Shown one piece after another: positions 32,129 through 44,492 of a stretch of 64,000 nt of DNA. Source of the stretch: Bisporella sp. PMI_857 (lineage: Eukaryota; Ascomycota; Leotiomycetes; Helotiales; Helotiaceae); assembly GCA_021307315.1 (NCBI GenBank), contig JAJSPD010000089.1, positions 1 through 64,000 on the forward strand, given 5' to 3'. Every line of letters begins with the position of its first letter. Positions within the stretch are counted from its first letter, which is position 1. Position numbers and translations under genes: made by a program. Below the pieces are notes generated by a model. That model did no database searches. It was not told the DNA's origin and saw nothing but the letters and a program-made list of their open reading frames with translations.

Positions 32129-33011
32129 TCAGCACCCGATCTCGCCAAGCTTAACATTATAGCTAGAATAGGCCTTTTGGCCTCGAATACGGCCAAATAC
32201 ATCGATGCATTCGTTGGCAATCACATTTATATCATGTGCAATGTCTCCACAATGGACCTTCTTTTCCTTTTCCATCTGAAAACCCACACCATATTAGTCT
32301 TCCGTATCCTTATAATTATTATTTGACAAGGAAAGTAAATGATACTACTAACCTTGCTGCAGAGCCACATTCCACAGCTGTGAGAGCAGCCCATCCGAGC
32401 GCACTTCTTTGCTGGTGCTCTGCACCATGCACTACCTAAGTTTATAAGGTTCGTCATTGCGTTGATGCACTGAAACCACTGCCCAACCCACTGACCAATC
32501 CCACAGTTGACCTGGATGCCTGTAATTAAATATCTGATTTGATCAAAAAGTTGGGAGTTCAGCTTACACCTTCCACACGCTTCTCCAAACCACCGTAGGC
32601 AGTAAGATTAAAGGCCTGGCTCCGGGCAAGGTTTTCAGAACTTGTAAGGTCGTCTCGAGTAAATCCTTTGGCCTCTAGGTCGGCCGCATATTCGGGAAAG
32701 GCCCAAACATCGTATGAAGGGTTAAGCTCATGAATTTGATTAAGGATGTCCTCCGCAGTTCCGAAGAGAGTGAATTCTGGTCCACCGGGTGTAATGGGTC
32801 CGGTGAACTCCATGGGAGCGATGCCATCAATGTCGTCAGACAGTAGAAATTCCTCCTCAGTTAAAAGTTCACCCGTGTCTCTAAGTGACAGGTTTGGGGG
32901 GGAAGTAGCTATCTAGTACCTGATTAGCATTGATCTATTGTCAAATATATGAATACCAGTAGTACCTACAGTGCAAGCCAACATTGAAAGAACAAGGAGT
33001 GTGACCTTCAT
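32129..33011 (-). CDS. Secreted ten-cysteine protein with Kex2 site (effector-like)
   Basis: Four exons: 33011-32970, 32912-32570, 32519-32353 and 32275-32129. Their total is 699 nt, 232 aa, with every junction GT-AG and in phase. The N-terminus MKVTLLVLSMLACTIATSP is a short signal peptide. The pro-region is acidic (LLTEEEFLLSDDIDG) and ends in EKR at about residue 125, a Kex2 site. The roughly 107-aa C-terminal part holds ten cysteines: VNCGIGQW, FQCINAM, AWCRAP, KKCARMGC, SHSCGMWLC, VHCGD, NECIDV and a final Cys as the last residue. Five disulfides are therefore possible. I do not recognise the fold; secreted fungal effectors and defensive or antifungal peptides share this build. No enzyme motif is present. 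The gene looks intact. Confidence 0.78.
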
Positions 33012-35035
33012 TGTGAGAAATTGTAGCGTGAGTAAATTGACTTGATGCTGAAAATTTACAAAAGGTGAATGAGATAGGAGTGAAATCTGTGGTTACTTCA
33101 CGGCTAATATATAGTAAATTTTTTCATAACACTCTCTTCATCTATGCAACTAACCAGGAGCCCCAAATAAGCTGCAAGTTAGATTGATTTTTAATATCAA
33201 CAGGCCACTTTTTAGCTTCTGGCGAGACACCTAAACCCAAGACTACCACCTCGGGATGTTTATTTTCTTGGTAGCTTGATTTCTTGAAGTCGGTAAAGTT
33301 AACTAACCAACTACAGAGGTCACGGCAAAAAAAAATAAGGAGACTGCCAAGCAGTACTAAGGAGTACCAAGTAATGCTAAGGAATTCCAATCTCATAGAA
33401 TCGTATTGCGTACGGACAATCAGCGGCACAGTCAACTTGTGCGCTGTCATGCTAAGATAGCCAAGTTTGCCAAGATCTTTTGTTGTAACTTCCATACTCT
33501 TCCTGACATTCTGTTACTTTAAGGTTGCACTCAATGGTTCACAACAGCTCAGCGGTGAGTCGACGGATATTAGTCAATGCCTGGTAGTAGGTTTTTGGGG
33601 TAGTTCCCACAATTAACACCAGACAATCCCGGACTGCAATCTTATCAGATTTTTAGGAGCTCCATGTTACGTACATAGAAGTCCCCCGCAACCTTATATT
33701 TTCCAAGACCCTGCATTCTCCCACGTCCGGATAAGACCAAATAATAATTCTCCAAGTTACACCCTGGCGTTGTCGACCGAACAAAATTACTGATAATTGT
33801 CGCCTGTCATATCAGTGGTCACTTGGATTGGTTTAGCCGGTAGGCATGTGAGAAAAAAGGCAAAACAAAACCCGTAGCCTTTGCTTTAACATACAGTAGA
33901 GTTATTTTAGAACTGCATTTTTTATGCTGTCTTGTTGCTTTGGTTATTAACAAGGCTGACTTCTGCCAACAATGTCACAAGTGAGGCAAAGTATACATAG
34001 CCGAATGCGACGTCAGCCGATTCTTACCAATTAAGAAGCAGGTTATCCAACCTGCTATGCCACGATGGTCTCTTATTGCTTGATACATTTAGTCAATGCT
34101 TCGTGCCATTTCATAAAGAAGCAACAAAAGCAAAAGCAAATCAAATCAAATCAAGGCCACGGCAACGAATTGCTGAATGAACCATGACACTGGAAATTCA
34201 AATTTACAAAGGGCCGTATCTACTGAAGGCCATCCCGTCACTGGTATGCTGGAAAGCCGTAATGAATCTAGTTACATCCCGAAGATTATAGCATACTGGG
34301 CTAGATATTCATATTGTAGGTGTCAAAATATCGTGATACTGTAATGTATGCATTACGGAAGTTTTTCGCCAAGAGTCTCCATTATAAGCCTCAAACTGGC
34401 GTATTTCAGTCGTGCTCGGCCAGATCCAAGTGGGCAGAACATTAGAGGCAATACAAGACTGGGCTGGACGCGCAAAATACGGCTTTGTAGCCGTACAGAG
34501 ATATAAGAGCAAGCCCCGTTTATTTTTGCAAGGCAATTGCTACCTCGAAGTCTTTGACTGACCTACTGTATACTTGCTTGATACTTGTTGATCCCGCAAA
34601 CGCATTTTGTCTCATTTTTGAAACCGACACTACAGTATGTCGAACTAGAAGCCGAAATCATATAGAGATCGAAGTTCGTAAGGAAAACCAAAGCCAACAG
34701 TGCAAGATCCGGAAAAACCGCGGTCAATGTATCCCGATTTACACGACAGTGCTCTCCACCATTCGTAGGAGGAGGATCCCTTATTCACTTTTTCCGCGAA
34801 GGATGAGGACATAGGAATTCTTGAAGAATGTGATACCAATATTATGTGGCCACCCAAATGCTTGAACAAAGGTTGTCGCAAAAATGGGTGGGGAAGCAAA
34901 GAAATTGCGATCACGATACAAATGTAGCCTGAACAACAATACAATGCTCGATTGTACCACTAACACTGCAAAAAAGGTGGAAGTTTTAGTCAGCCATCTA
35001 CTGATAGTTCATACGCAGAGAGAATTGCATATCGG
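33012..35035. other. Intergenic, AT-rich
   Basis: An open frame of 117 codons on the minus strand (33495-33142) has one hydrophobic segment (LVLLGSLLIFF) but no recognised domain; I do not call it. The rest shows no coding signal. Confidence 0.4.
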
Positions 35036-35565
35036 CTCAAATGGTGGAGAGGTATAGAGATGGATCGACCAATATACAAACAAGCCTGGGAAGCGTGAGT
35101 GCCCCGCATGAGAGCGCTCTTTGCGAAGGATGTAAATACGGGAATTGTAAATTTGGTTACAGCATTGACCACTATCTTTTTGGAAGGAAGTAATATCTTG
35201 GCTGATTTAGCAGCATTTCCCTGCCACTTTATGCCTTGGCGAGAATCGGCCAATGGGAATGGATGGCCGCCTATCCACAAAGCCCTCATCGCATTGAAGG
35301 TCACCATGCACAATCTAGTCATGACTCACGAACACAACAGGCGAAGGCACAGCACAGATCTCGCCCGGCTCAACCCTTCTTGGCATATCTAGTCGACGAA
35401 GCCCCACAAATCAACATCTACACCGACAACATCTTCCGGGCATACCGGCGGACTACCCTAGCAGGAGACACGGTTATAAAAGGGGGAGGCACAGAGAATA
35501 GGACCATTATGGTCAAATGTTCTCTACCTATCTTTGACCACCTGACAAGATGGTACGTGAAGTGA
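35036..35565 (+). pseudogene. Possible degenerate gene of unknown family
   Basis: Two adjacent frames look protein-like in sequence: VNLVTALTTIFLEGSNILAD with HKALIALKVTMHNLVMTHEHNR (to 35392), then, after a frame change, VDEAPQINIYTDNIFRAYRR with TTLAGDTVIKGGGTENRTIM to the stop at 35563-35565. I recognise no domain. The frame change could be a frameshift or an unseen intron. Listed so that it is not lost; it may be non-coding. Confidence 0.25.
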
Positions 35566-37726
35566 GCATTGCGGCAACCTCGGTACGTCGGTTTAATGCA
35601 AGACTAAAGTCAAAAACGCGTTTAACAGGCGGTTTAATGAAGCCTTTCAGAAAGACTGGATAGAGAGCCCTCTTCAGCTAGGCACCCCAGAGGATTCCTT
35701 TTCGTTTTAAAGAAAGACAACCCTATTTCCCGCTTTTGGGGAATGAAAGCCTTCTCTGCACGCTGTTTTATAGCGAGATGATTAATAGTCTCGCAGATGC
35801 TCTTTATATTATATAATCTTTATGTAAACGTGTTGGATCAAGCTATTATCCGCACCCAAGCACTCTTGAAGCGGTACCTATATCACTAATATTTCAGTTT
35901 TGGTTTGGATATGTTGAACAAAAGTGCACATATACGTTCATCGCAACCAGACTAAAGAAATGTTTGTCTTCTATTCTGGCCTTAAAAAATCCCCACATAC
36001 ATTACTGTGGGGACCTTGCAGCTTGTTCTCATTTATTCCGCGGTTGAGCTTAAAATAACATGGCAGGTGAAGAATGTAGGCCTACAAAATTGTGTTTCCA
36101 AAAATCGACGGCCTTCCACAGCGTATTCAAAAGGCCAACCATAAATATCCAAAAACAGTTATCTCCCCTCTAAGCATATGCCAAATCAATGGTAAAAAAG
36201 ACTTGCCCAGAGAGACCTGATTGCTTTCACAATACTAGATTATCCAGAACCAAACTTCTTTTGAAAGCCAGCTTCAAGTTACTATCAATAAACCCTAGCT
36301 TCTTCTCACTTGCTTTAATTTCAAGCAATATTTGAACCGTTCGACTATCACAGATTGCGACTTTAGCATTCAGAGCACCAGAGTTTAGTAAATACCGTAG
36401 ACATGCAATGAGCTATCGCTCAGTGCGAACTCGAATGCAATTACCGATAACTAAGCAATGCGAGTCTCGGAAGATAAGATCAAGACCGTTACCCGAGCTC
36501 AAAGCTCAATCAATTTTGACCATAAGAATATTGCATAAGCGGCCCAAGATGCTATCAATCATGAATATGTCCTACCTCAATTCATCACCTAGAACTCTGA
36601 AGTGGAATATCATCGATGCTAGAGTCTCCGGGAAATTATGACAAGGGAATGTTCGTTCGATGTTGGGTGCATCCGGTTCGCTGGCATCGGCTGTCGAAAT
36701 CCAGAACTCTGTGGTGTAGGCCGTTTTGGATATCCTGTATGAGAATTGGCATGAAAGCCATCGGAGACTGCCCTAGAGGTATGAAGAAGTGCTCCAGAAT
36801 CTTCACCCGCTCCGTTATCAACTGTAGTATCCGCGATATCCCCGAATACTGAGACTTCCCACGGCCCCTGACTCGGTCAAACCTGTGAGGGATATTCCTG
36901 CTGTGGAATCTGCTGGTATAGGCAAACGCCTCAAGTTCAGGAGGCGAACTAAATCTCCTGTCGCAATGGCTTCCATTATATTACTCAAATACGTTGTCAT
37001 CTCTTTGAATCGATGGTAAATTTAAGGTTCTACCGCCGGAGGTGGAATCGACACATACAACTTCTGATAACAAGCTAAACGCAGAACCCGTCAATATGAG
37101 CTGAGGGAAAAGTAGAACATGAGTAACATGATTTCTTGCTTGTTTCGATAAATCGAAAAAGGAGTTTAAATTCCGGATTGCCATCGTAGAAACTAGTTAT
37201 TTGCATTTCGGCGTTGACAACAAGTTCTACGTCACACTTACTTCGAAAGTATCCTTTTACATCGTCTTTATTCCAGAGACTGGCGAGACGTGGTATTACC
37301 TCTCGAGCCTTAATCCTTTTAATCGATGTCGAATGGCAGTAAGCGGTAGCTCGTGGTCTCGAATATCGAAGGTCACTTTCTGAGGTGCAGATATTGCCTC
37401 AACAGTAATAAATCCAAACAAACCAGGGTATTCTGAAGCAATTTTAACAAAAGCTCTTGCAGTAATGCAGTAACGTCCAAGTTTTGAAATGTGAGATACC
37501 CATCGTGGCAATGATTTGTCTTCATTAGAGAAGGCGGCCGTTATAAATTTGAGGTGCATTCTCCTTGGTTATTAGGCCTAACGGACCCAATTAAATAAGA
37601 CCTTAGGGTCAGGATCAGTTTGGTAGACATGAATTGAGAAGATATCCGCGAACTAGTTGATGAAACCTTGTCACGGAGTAAATCACAGCTGTAGAATTAG
37701 TCAATGAGGTGAGCGAAGTGATATAA
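35566..37726. other. Long intergenic stretch
   Basis: Nothing recognised on either strand over about 2.1 kb; scattered ORFs below 90 codons with no motif. Confidence 0.5.
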
Positions 37727-38007
37727 TGTCACAGCCGTTCCCTGCCTCGCTTAGAGCCCCTTGAGGGGCGGCCCCTGGCACCACACGGCCTCGCTTACAC
37801 TGGCCCCTGGCCAGTCTCCTGTGTATAAAAGCGCTACTTCCCTTCCCTTCTTCTATCTGTAGCTTGTTCTCTTCGTTATGACAATTGATAGACGTCACAC
37901 CTTTGAGCCCCTCTTCCTGAGATCTACGGATCGAGATCCCTGTTCGCCTTGAGTTGTTACAACAACCCAACCCGCCTTTCCAGGCTTATAGGACCGTGTT
38001 CGTGACA
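37727..38007 (+). repeat. Solo LTR, family D (281 bp)
   Basis: It begins TGTCACAGCC and ends TTCGTGACA, so the terminal TGTCAC/GTGACA are inverted. A TATA-like gtataaaagcgc sits in the middle (about 37832), followed by a pyrimidine-rich start-like stretch, a typical LTR promoter layout. No internal retroelement ORFs flank it and no target duplication is visible, so it is a solo or truncated LTR. It is unusually GC-rich for the surroundings in its first 90 bp. Confidence 0.6.
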
Positions 38008-38174
38008 GATTCATGGACACAGTGGGCAATGACGGTATTATACAAGAATTTATAGCTAATGTCGGAATACCTACCACGTAGCAAAAGGCGTAGTAGCTGT
38101 GACTACGCTCTTGCTGGTGTGGTTTGGATATTCGTTGATTCTTCTAAGCTACGGCCTATTGCCAGGTAGTTATA

Positions 38175-38348
38175 TAGATGGTAGAGGGCCCACAATCCTT
38201 GCGATATGGAACGCGTGAAGCTATGTACATGCATTCCAACAGCTAAAAAAGGAAAAAGAGCTCGAGGAGAGCAGGCTATATATAAACGAGGGGCTCTGAG
38301 AGCCCGACTAATATCAGTTACATGTGCTCCGGAGCACGGGACGTGACA
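38175..38348 (-). repeat. Solo LTR, family C (inverted copy, left edge approximate)
   Basis: It ends GGGACGTGACA at 38348. 38250-38335 matches 17904-17990 (gctcgaggagagcaggc, a tata tract, ctctgagagcc, gtgctcc). Further in, the aaaaaagg/ttttttagc block matches the family C tail. Confidence 0.55.
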
Positions 38349-38386
38349 CTATAACTGCAAGCCTGTAGCAGGCTATAAACTAGTTA

Positions 38387-38838
38387 ACGTAGTTCACAAG
38401 CGAATGTCCCACACAAGTGAATGTCCCAAAATTTCTTGGCACTTTTGCATACAAAATTAGTCTGTGCAAACCTTGTAAAAAATTTATAACTTTTTTATTA
38501 TAAATCTAAAAGCTTAATAATTTGAAATTCTTATATTTTACTTTAATTTAAATAATAATTTTCAATTTTAGTTATTTTAAATAAGTACTTATTAAGTTAT
38601 TTTAAAAAGTTATATTTCAGGCTGCTAAAAGCTTCTAAATTTTAATTACTCAATAACTACTTATTTAAATTATTTAAAACTTAAAATCATTGTTTAAATT
38701 AAAGTTGAATATAAGTTTATAAAATTTTAAAATTTTATTTCTTATAATAAAAAAGCTTACAAGGTGTGCACAGACGAATTTTGTATGTAAAAATTTTGGG
38801 ACATTCGCTTGTGTGGGACATTCGCTTGTGAACTACGT
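38387..38838 (-). mobile_element. MITE copy 2 (452 bp, TA target duplication)
   Basis: TA flanks at 38385-38386 and 38839-38840; the same terminal inverted ends as copy 1 (20796-21264), in the opposite orientation. The interior is nearly identical to copy 1 when reverse-complemented. One terminal arm has two 17-bp units here and three there. It inserted a few dozen bases from a family C LTR. Confidence 0.85.
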
Positions 38839-39581
38839 TACGCTGTTTGCAGTTTTTAAAATACTGCAGCTGAAAACCTTAATCTTTCCCGTAAAGACTA
38901 TTATTCCATATCCGGGGTCTTGAACTAGTTTGACAGATCCTGGCTGTTACAAATTTATGGCTGAGAAAACAAAATGTCTAATTGGTGACCGAGCCGAGAA
39001 AGGCAAAATATGTGACTTGGCACTACACGGCCGGACGAAAGGACAAGCATTTGTCTCGACGCAAAGACCGGACTTAGCACGGATCACAATAACATCCGAA
39101 AAACTGATGACGATACTTTGAAAGATCTTTCTACAGTACATACATCTCTCCTAAGGTAATTGTCATGGGGTACGGATATGGTCACCATAACTCCGAGAAA
39201 GCCATCGATTGGCACCTTGATGTACAGATTATCACGGCCTGAGGATACCATCTCCGTCTCCGAATGCAGGGGACAACCGGCCCCATATTCTTTTCTCCTC
39301 TATGAGCACTGGTAAGCTGCATAATTACTGCAACACTAGTCAGGTACCTTGAATATTTTGAAGCGAGCGTAGTCCAGTTACTCGATATTCATGTACATTA
39401 TCCACGCTAATCGCTAAACGCATTAGTAAACCAAAACGTAACTACTTAAGAAAAACATGTTCTCTAACAGACATATCGCTGTTTCTAATTGTTAAATATC
39501 AAGTACTATTTACTCTAACCAATTCACAACCTCTAGAAAATTCTCGCCGTTCCCAAGGCCATACTGATTATACAAACGAAA
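38839..39581. other. Intergenic; promoter side of the SDR gene
   Basis: No gene. A 63-codon open frame at 38930-39121 overlaps another on the opposite strand and has no known motif. Confidence 0.45.
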
Positions 39582-40394
39582 ATGGCTGATCAAGTTAAAT
39601 ACGGATCCAAACTCGAGGGTAGTCGTGTGCTCGTGATTGGCGGCTCTGCTGGCGTCGGTTACGCTGTAGCTGAAGCGAGCATTGAGCAAGGCGCCGGTGC
39701 CGTCATCATATCCAGCTCAGACGCCGCTCGTGTCCAAGCCTCTATCGCCCGCCTGCGCAGCTCCTATCCATTGAAGGCCTCCCGCATCAGTGGTTTCGCC
39801 TGCAACCTGTCTCAAGAGGATGTTCTGGAGGAAAACATTGTAGCCCTCTTTAACGCCGCTACCTCTAATGGCGCTTACAAGCTGGACCACATTGCTTATA
39901 CAGCAGGAGACGCGCCTGTCCCTAAAGCCCTCGAAAATATTGATTTGGCGTATATCAGGAACAGCTTCCTGGTTCGATCTTTTGCGGCTATACTTCTCGC
40001 GAAGCACGCCGTAAAGCACATTGCCCCCGGTCCAGCCTCCAGTATAACCTTCACTTCTGGAACTGCTGAGCTACGGCCTGTTCCCAACTGGCCCATTCTT
40101 ACCATGGTAACCGGCAGTCTGCGGAGTTTGGTCAGAGCCTTAGCACTCGACCTCAAGCCGGTGCGCGTCAATGTGGTTACTCTTGGCGTAGTCAATACGG
40201 AAACTTTCCAATCTTTTTGGCTTACGAAAGCACCAGAGGAAAAAGAAAGGCTGGTCGCTCTCACGACGGCGCAAACGGCGACGGGAGCCATTGGCAAGCC
40301 GGAAGATGTTGCAGAGGCGTATATATACTGCATGAGAGATCACAATGTAACAGGAACTTCGATCGATACCAATAGTGGGCAGCTTGTTTTGTAA
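39582..40394 (+). CDS. SDR-family oxidoreductase lacking the canonical YxxxK pair
   Basis: A single-exon gene of 270 aa, the full length of a classical SDR. The Rossmann glycine motif is IGGSAGVGYAVAEA (GGSAGVG at 20-26). LDHIAYTAGDAP occupies the place of the NNAG motif, and SSITFTSGTAELRP carries the usual catalytic Ser region. Where YxxxK should follow, the sequence reads WPILTMVTGSLRSLVRALAL, with neither Tyr nor Lys at the right spacing. The LKPVRVNVVTLGVVNTE segment and the C-terminal TGTSIDTNSGQLVL are normal. A recognisable group of fungal and bacterial SDR-like proteins shows this same loss, so it is probably a natural lineage rather than damage. Activity may differ from a typical dehydrogenase. 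It is unrelated in sequence detail to the dead SDR at 1-858. ATG is preceded by an A-rich context (cgaaaATGGC). Confidence 0.85.
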   Translation: MADQVKYGSKLEGSRVLVIGGSAGVGYAVAEASIEQGAGAVIISSSDAARVQASIARLRSSYPLKASRISGFACNLSQEDVLEENIVALFNAATSNGAYKLDHIAYTAGDAPVPKALENIDLAYIRNSFLVRSFAAILLAKHAVKHIAPGPASSITFTSGTAELRPVPNWPILTMVTGSLRSLVRALALDLKPVRVNVVTLGVVNTETFQSFWLTKAPEEKERLVALTTAQTATGAIGKPEDVAEAYIYCMRDHNVTGTSIDTNSGQLVL

Positions 40395-42360
40395 GCGAAG
40401 TCACGACTGGGCTGGGTGCATTTGACAGGATGTTAGGTATAGATGTAGACGGGAATTGAAAGTTTGGTCTGTCTTCAGGTTCGCATTTAGCACATAATGC
40501 GTCCTAAAAACTTCCCACTCATTTGATCAAGTTTATTTCTCCTGCCACGCAGTAATCTTAGCAGGATGAACTTGGAAGTGTTATTTATGAAGCATACTAA
40601 AGACGGCGCAACACCTTCAATGGCCGTAGCGCGTCTATGCTCTCCCTATTATGATTTAGTAGAAAAGGAGGCTGTTGGATTCCTTTAGTTCGGATATGAT
40701 CCGTAGGTTATTTGTTGGTTTTATTACGTATCGTTGAGTACACGCGACAGCTGGAGGCATACGATTAAGGGAGGTATGTTACACTGGTCCTTGAATAATT
40801 ATGGCTTCCAGCTCCCAGTAGTATGACGTGTTGGTAACCTGAATAATCAAATACCTACCTTCAGCATTTCATACGCTGGAGAGCCGAGATCGAGTCAAAT
40901 TCGAGCTGAAGTCGTGTACAGCATACGAAACAGAAGCCCTTTCAGCTCGAATTAAAGACTGCAAGCTTTCGCATAAAGCAAAACCTATTCTACTTGCCGC
41001 CCGGTTACCTGCGCGCTGGCAGGGTGACAGCCGAATACCCTCTGGGCAAAAGCAAATTTTTCACTCGGCCTACATTCCTTTTGAGCCTCAATTCGACTTC
41101 GATAAAGATTCTTTTTGACTACGTAAATCTACCTACTTTTCAACGATTTTTATGCCTTTCGCTAAGAGGTAGTAACTTCTAGGCAACTAGTACGAGCCAT
41201 GGCCCGCACCAACTACTATGAATGCATAAAAGGTATTTTGAGAAAGTATGTTAAGTGTACAAGATAGGCGCCTGTAAATTCTAGATCTTTTTGGTAATTC
41301 CTTAGATTTTCTACGTTATCGCTTCTTATCCTAGCAGTTAGGGTACAACGCTAGTATGTGTATATACCTAGAGTCACTAGCTCACGCGAAAGACTATACT
41401 ATACTAGTGGCCTACCCTCTAGCGTCCTTTCTTCAGTTTCGGAGCTTAGGGGGTTTACGCGACAATTGCAAAGTAGCCCCGCTAAGACATAAAATAAAAT
41501 CATTATCATCAGCATCGGGGTTAGTGCTGCTCGTTAGTTAAATTTCGATGTGCTCCAAATTCCATTATGCTAACAAAAGCAACAACACTCATTCCCGCAC
41601 TTAAATATGATTAAGGGAATTGTGGCCTAGGCAGATAGGTTTTGCGGCCTGACTGACCATACGGGCTAACGCTGACAACTTCTAAAGATAGCTTGCATGG
41701 TATAACGTCAAGCTCTCCTGAGCCTCTTCGCCTTCTGGAAGGTTAGACACTTGTTGGATCGGCTTTGTCATTATGCCTATCGAGATTACCGGCTTCCTCG
41801 AGGTTCGTGGGCCAATGAACACACCGAGTGCGAGCGTCAAATTCACATTCAAAGGGTATCCCGAAACGGTGCAGCAAATCAAGAACCGCAAGGTGGATGA
41901 TAAACAAATATTCTTCCAGACTACCCAGGAGGAACACTTGATTTGCAAAAAGACGAAACCCGAACGTTCCCATTCAGAGCCATGCTTCTAGAGATGACTG
42001 AACCTAGCCGAAAGTAAAGTACAGCAAAAGGGTAGACACGTACTCACAAGCTCCTCATCCTATTCCCCCAAGCACTGCCCTTTCGGGCAGTCTCGTGCGC
42101 CCATGGAGCGCACACATAGCATTCTTATTTATGCTAAGACCGAGGAATCCACTGGGCAAACTGTTCTGTTTTCTCAAGTATCTTAGTTTGTCCCCGGTTC
42201 CGATCTATTCCCACCCACCAGCCTCCATCGGGGTTTTGGATGTATCTGGAATACAATAGATCGTCACCCGCGCTCATTTACGGCTAGTTAGATATGATGT
42301 CTGTCAATTTGGAAGATCCACCAAAGCAGAACCCACCTGGAAGTGTTTCAGTCGGTCGCT
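40395..42360. other. Intergenic with one small unrecognised ORF
   Basis: A 72-codon plus ORF at 41773-41991 (MPIEITGFLEVRGPMNTPSA, then VKFTFKGYPETVQQI) has a beta-rich, protein-like composition and might be a fragment of a small beta-sandwich protein. There is no intron or domain support. The rest of the interval is AT-rich and empty. Confidence 0.35.
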
Positions 42361-43725
42361 CTATTGCCCGGCACTGAAATTGACCAGAAGTCGTCGGATT
42401 CTCGGGAAATCGTCATCAGTACTTGACAACCAATCCACAAAATTTGGTATAGACTTGAACTCTATTTGGTTAAAACTGTAGAAATCAACTTCAGGCCAAA
42501 ATGACTTTGGGAAAATGGTATCGATAAGGCTAAGGTCTATACCATTGAGAGCTAGAATGTGAGGTACGGCCAGCGAATACGCCCTATTCTCACATTTCGA
42601 AGTTTGAAAGGTTATATAATGACGGTTCAGTACGTTATTGGACCAGTGACGCCGGTCACGGTTAGGATCAAACCAGGGAGGATGGGACCAGTCAGGAGCC
42701 CACGAAGGAAGAGAAAATCGTCGGTTCTCGGGTTGGAGTTTCTCGATAAAAGAGAGTACCTGATCAACAATGGTCCATTTGAGTAGCAATAAAGTGATGT
42801 TCCCGTAAACTTGGCCTACAGTTTTGTTGTAATCTATAGCGATAGCGTTGACCACCGTGGCGCCTGCCAGACCAAGATGAGCGTAGATCATGTCCCTGGG
42901 ATCGGAAAGACCGCACGCTCTGCATAGAGAGGAGCTCAAAGAGATATGGACCTAGTTTCTTAGGCCGGTCAGGAATGCTCTCATTAGTAACTCTGAACTT
43001 GCTTCGGCTATTCCTCATATTCTCCAAGACGAAGCGGCTCATGTATTTCCACGACGAGGAATTTGAAGCCATCACCTGCTTACAAAATACGTTCCATCTG
43101 ACGCGGGATTTCCCGCATTGGAGCCACGGATCCTGGGAGAGAAAAAGCTCTTGAAGAATCCATACTCTGGTGAACCAAGGCCGGGCAAGAATCTCCTCCT
43201 CAATCACCCGTTCAAATTGACCAGGAGGTAGCAGCTCGGCGGGTGTGTCCAAGAAATGCCCAATTTCAAGGCCTCTGAATTGATCATCTTCAAAACAGCA
43301 TCGCATTGTGGTGATGACTGCCCAAGAAAAATAACCGTATGTCGTGCAGTTGAATAAATATCACCCATTAGGCGTACTTGCCGGTTCCGATCGTGAATGT
43401 CCTTCTGATTGATACAAACTCCATCAGCCCAAACACGAAGCACTCTTCGACTGTCTCGAACATGGCGGAGAGCTGACTCTAGCAAAGCTGTAATGTACAG
43501 ACGCTTCCAGTCGATTGATATTAATCGTACATCATCTGGATCTCCTCATACATATGAGATAGCAATATAGTGATCATCAACATCGTCTCGAAATTCGATC
43601 AAAGTTGTATTTTTCAGAGAACACTTGATGCCTGCTTCTAGGTCATCGCAAGGTTGGAGGTAGATCAGCCTGATGGCATCTTTTCCTGTGAGTTCAGAGT
43701 ACTGGTAGACGTTATCGACTTCCAT
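42361..43725 (-). pseudogene. HET-domain (heterokaryon incompatibility) gene, broken
   Basis: From ATG 43725 the frame reads YQYSELTGKDAIRLIYLQPC and continues to HYIAISYV. Then comes TGA (43548-43546), exactly where the HET core motif has Trp, followed by GDPDD. The next blocks LRVWADGVCINQKDIHDRNR, VRLMGDIYSTARHTVIFLG and ILARPWFTRVWILQELFL are textbook HET-domain motifs, but the last one is in a different frame. A further frame change near 42930 leads to ACGLSDPRDMIYAHLGLAG and PSWAPDWS, ending at 42361. One nonsense and two frame lesions make it dead. The family's C-terminal GY-GLxP tail is missing as well. Intact HET proteins trigger cell death on non-self fusion; loss of such genes is common between strains. 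Confidence 0.85.
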
Positions 43726-44492
43726 AATAGCTGTCTGTTCGGCCGTGATGTCTCAACGAGCGGCGCCTCCAGGCCCGAGTTGAGGTTGACCGCTTTAAAA
43801 CTTTCAGTGCCTGAGCGCTGGATGCCATCCCGCACTGAGACAGAAAAAGCCTGCGAGCCTTGCCTGACTTCCCATGAGAGACTCGTGGTTGGATGTGATG
43901 GGGCTGGCGCAATGTCACCTGACGCTGCAGTCAAATCTCATGTGACGCGAATGTCAGGAACCGGATTTAAGAAGGTCCGGTGGATAAGCCGCATCACGCT
44001 TGCGCAAAGGTGCATAAAATTGCCGACTGCCTGATCCGAACGAGCCAGTAGTATCGGGTGCCACGAAGTGCCGTGTCCGGATAAAACTTAATCCCCACCG
44101 CCTTTGGGGGTTCGTGGGCTTTAATTATTTTCTCAAGCTGGACACTGATTTCGCTCATAGCTAAATTTATTAATGTCCTCACAACGTGGTTGCACGGTCC
44201 AGGAAGCCACAACCAATGGGCTTCCAGGTTGGCTGCAGCCATTAGGAGTGCGAGGCATTCATGCCTCAAGCATATTAATATCTTATACACCCTATTTAGC
44301 TGGATAAAGGGCCGCAATGGCGCTAGGATCGGTTGGGTCTGGACAATCCCAACGCTTGCTCTCTTATGCTATTATTTTGCGGTAATGATAATGGACTTGG
44401 GCACGGGTTAAGGTTAGCCGGGAAGAGTTAGAACTGGCGGTCAATTCCAAGATGAGCAGCAGAGCCGCCTACCGCCCCCCGGCCAGTGCCCT
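43726..44492. other. Intergenic; promoter side of the HET gene, one minus ORF
   Basis: A 107-codon minus ORF (44317-43994) is leucine-rich and protein-like (CLRHECLALLMAAANLEAHW) but matches nothing I know. Not called as a gene. Confidence 0.35.

Noticed and set aside
33142..33495. 117-codon minus ORF with one hydrophobic segment
   Set aside because: Runs through an A-rich tract, no domain, no intron or promoter support.
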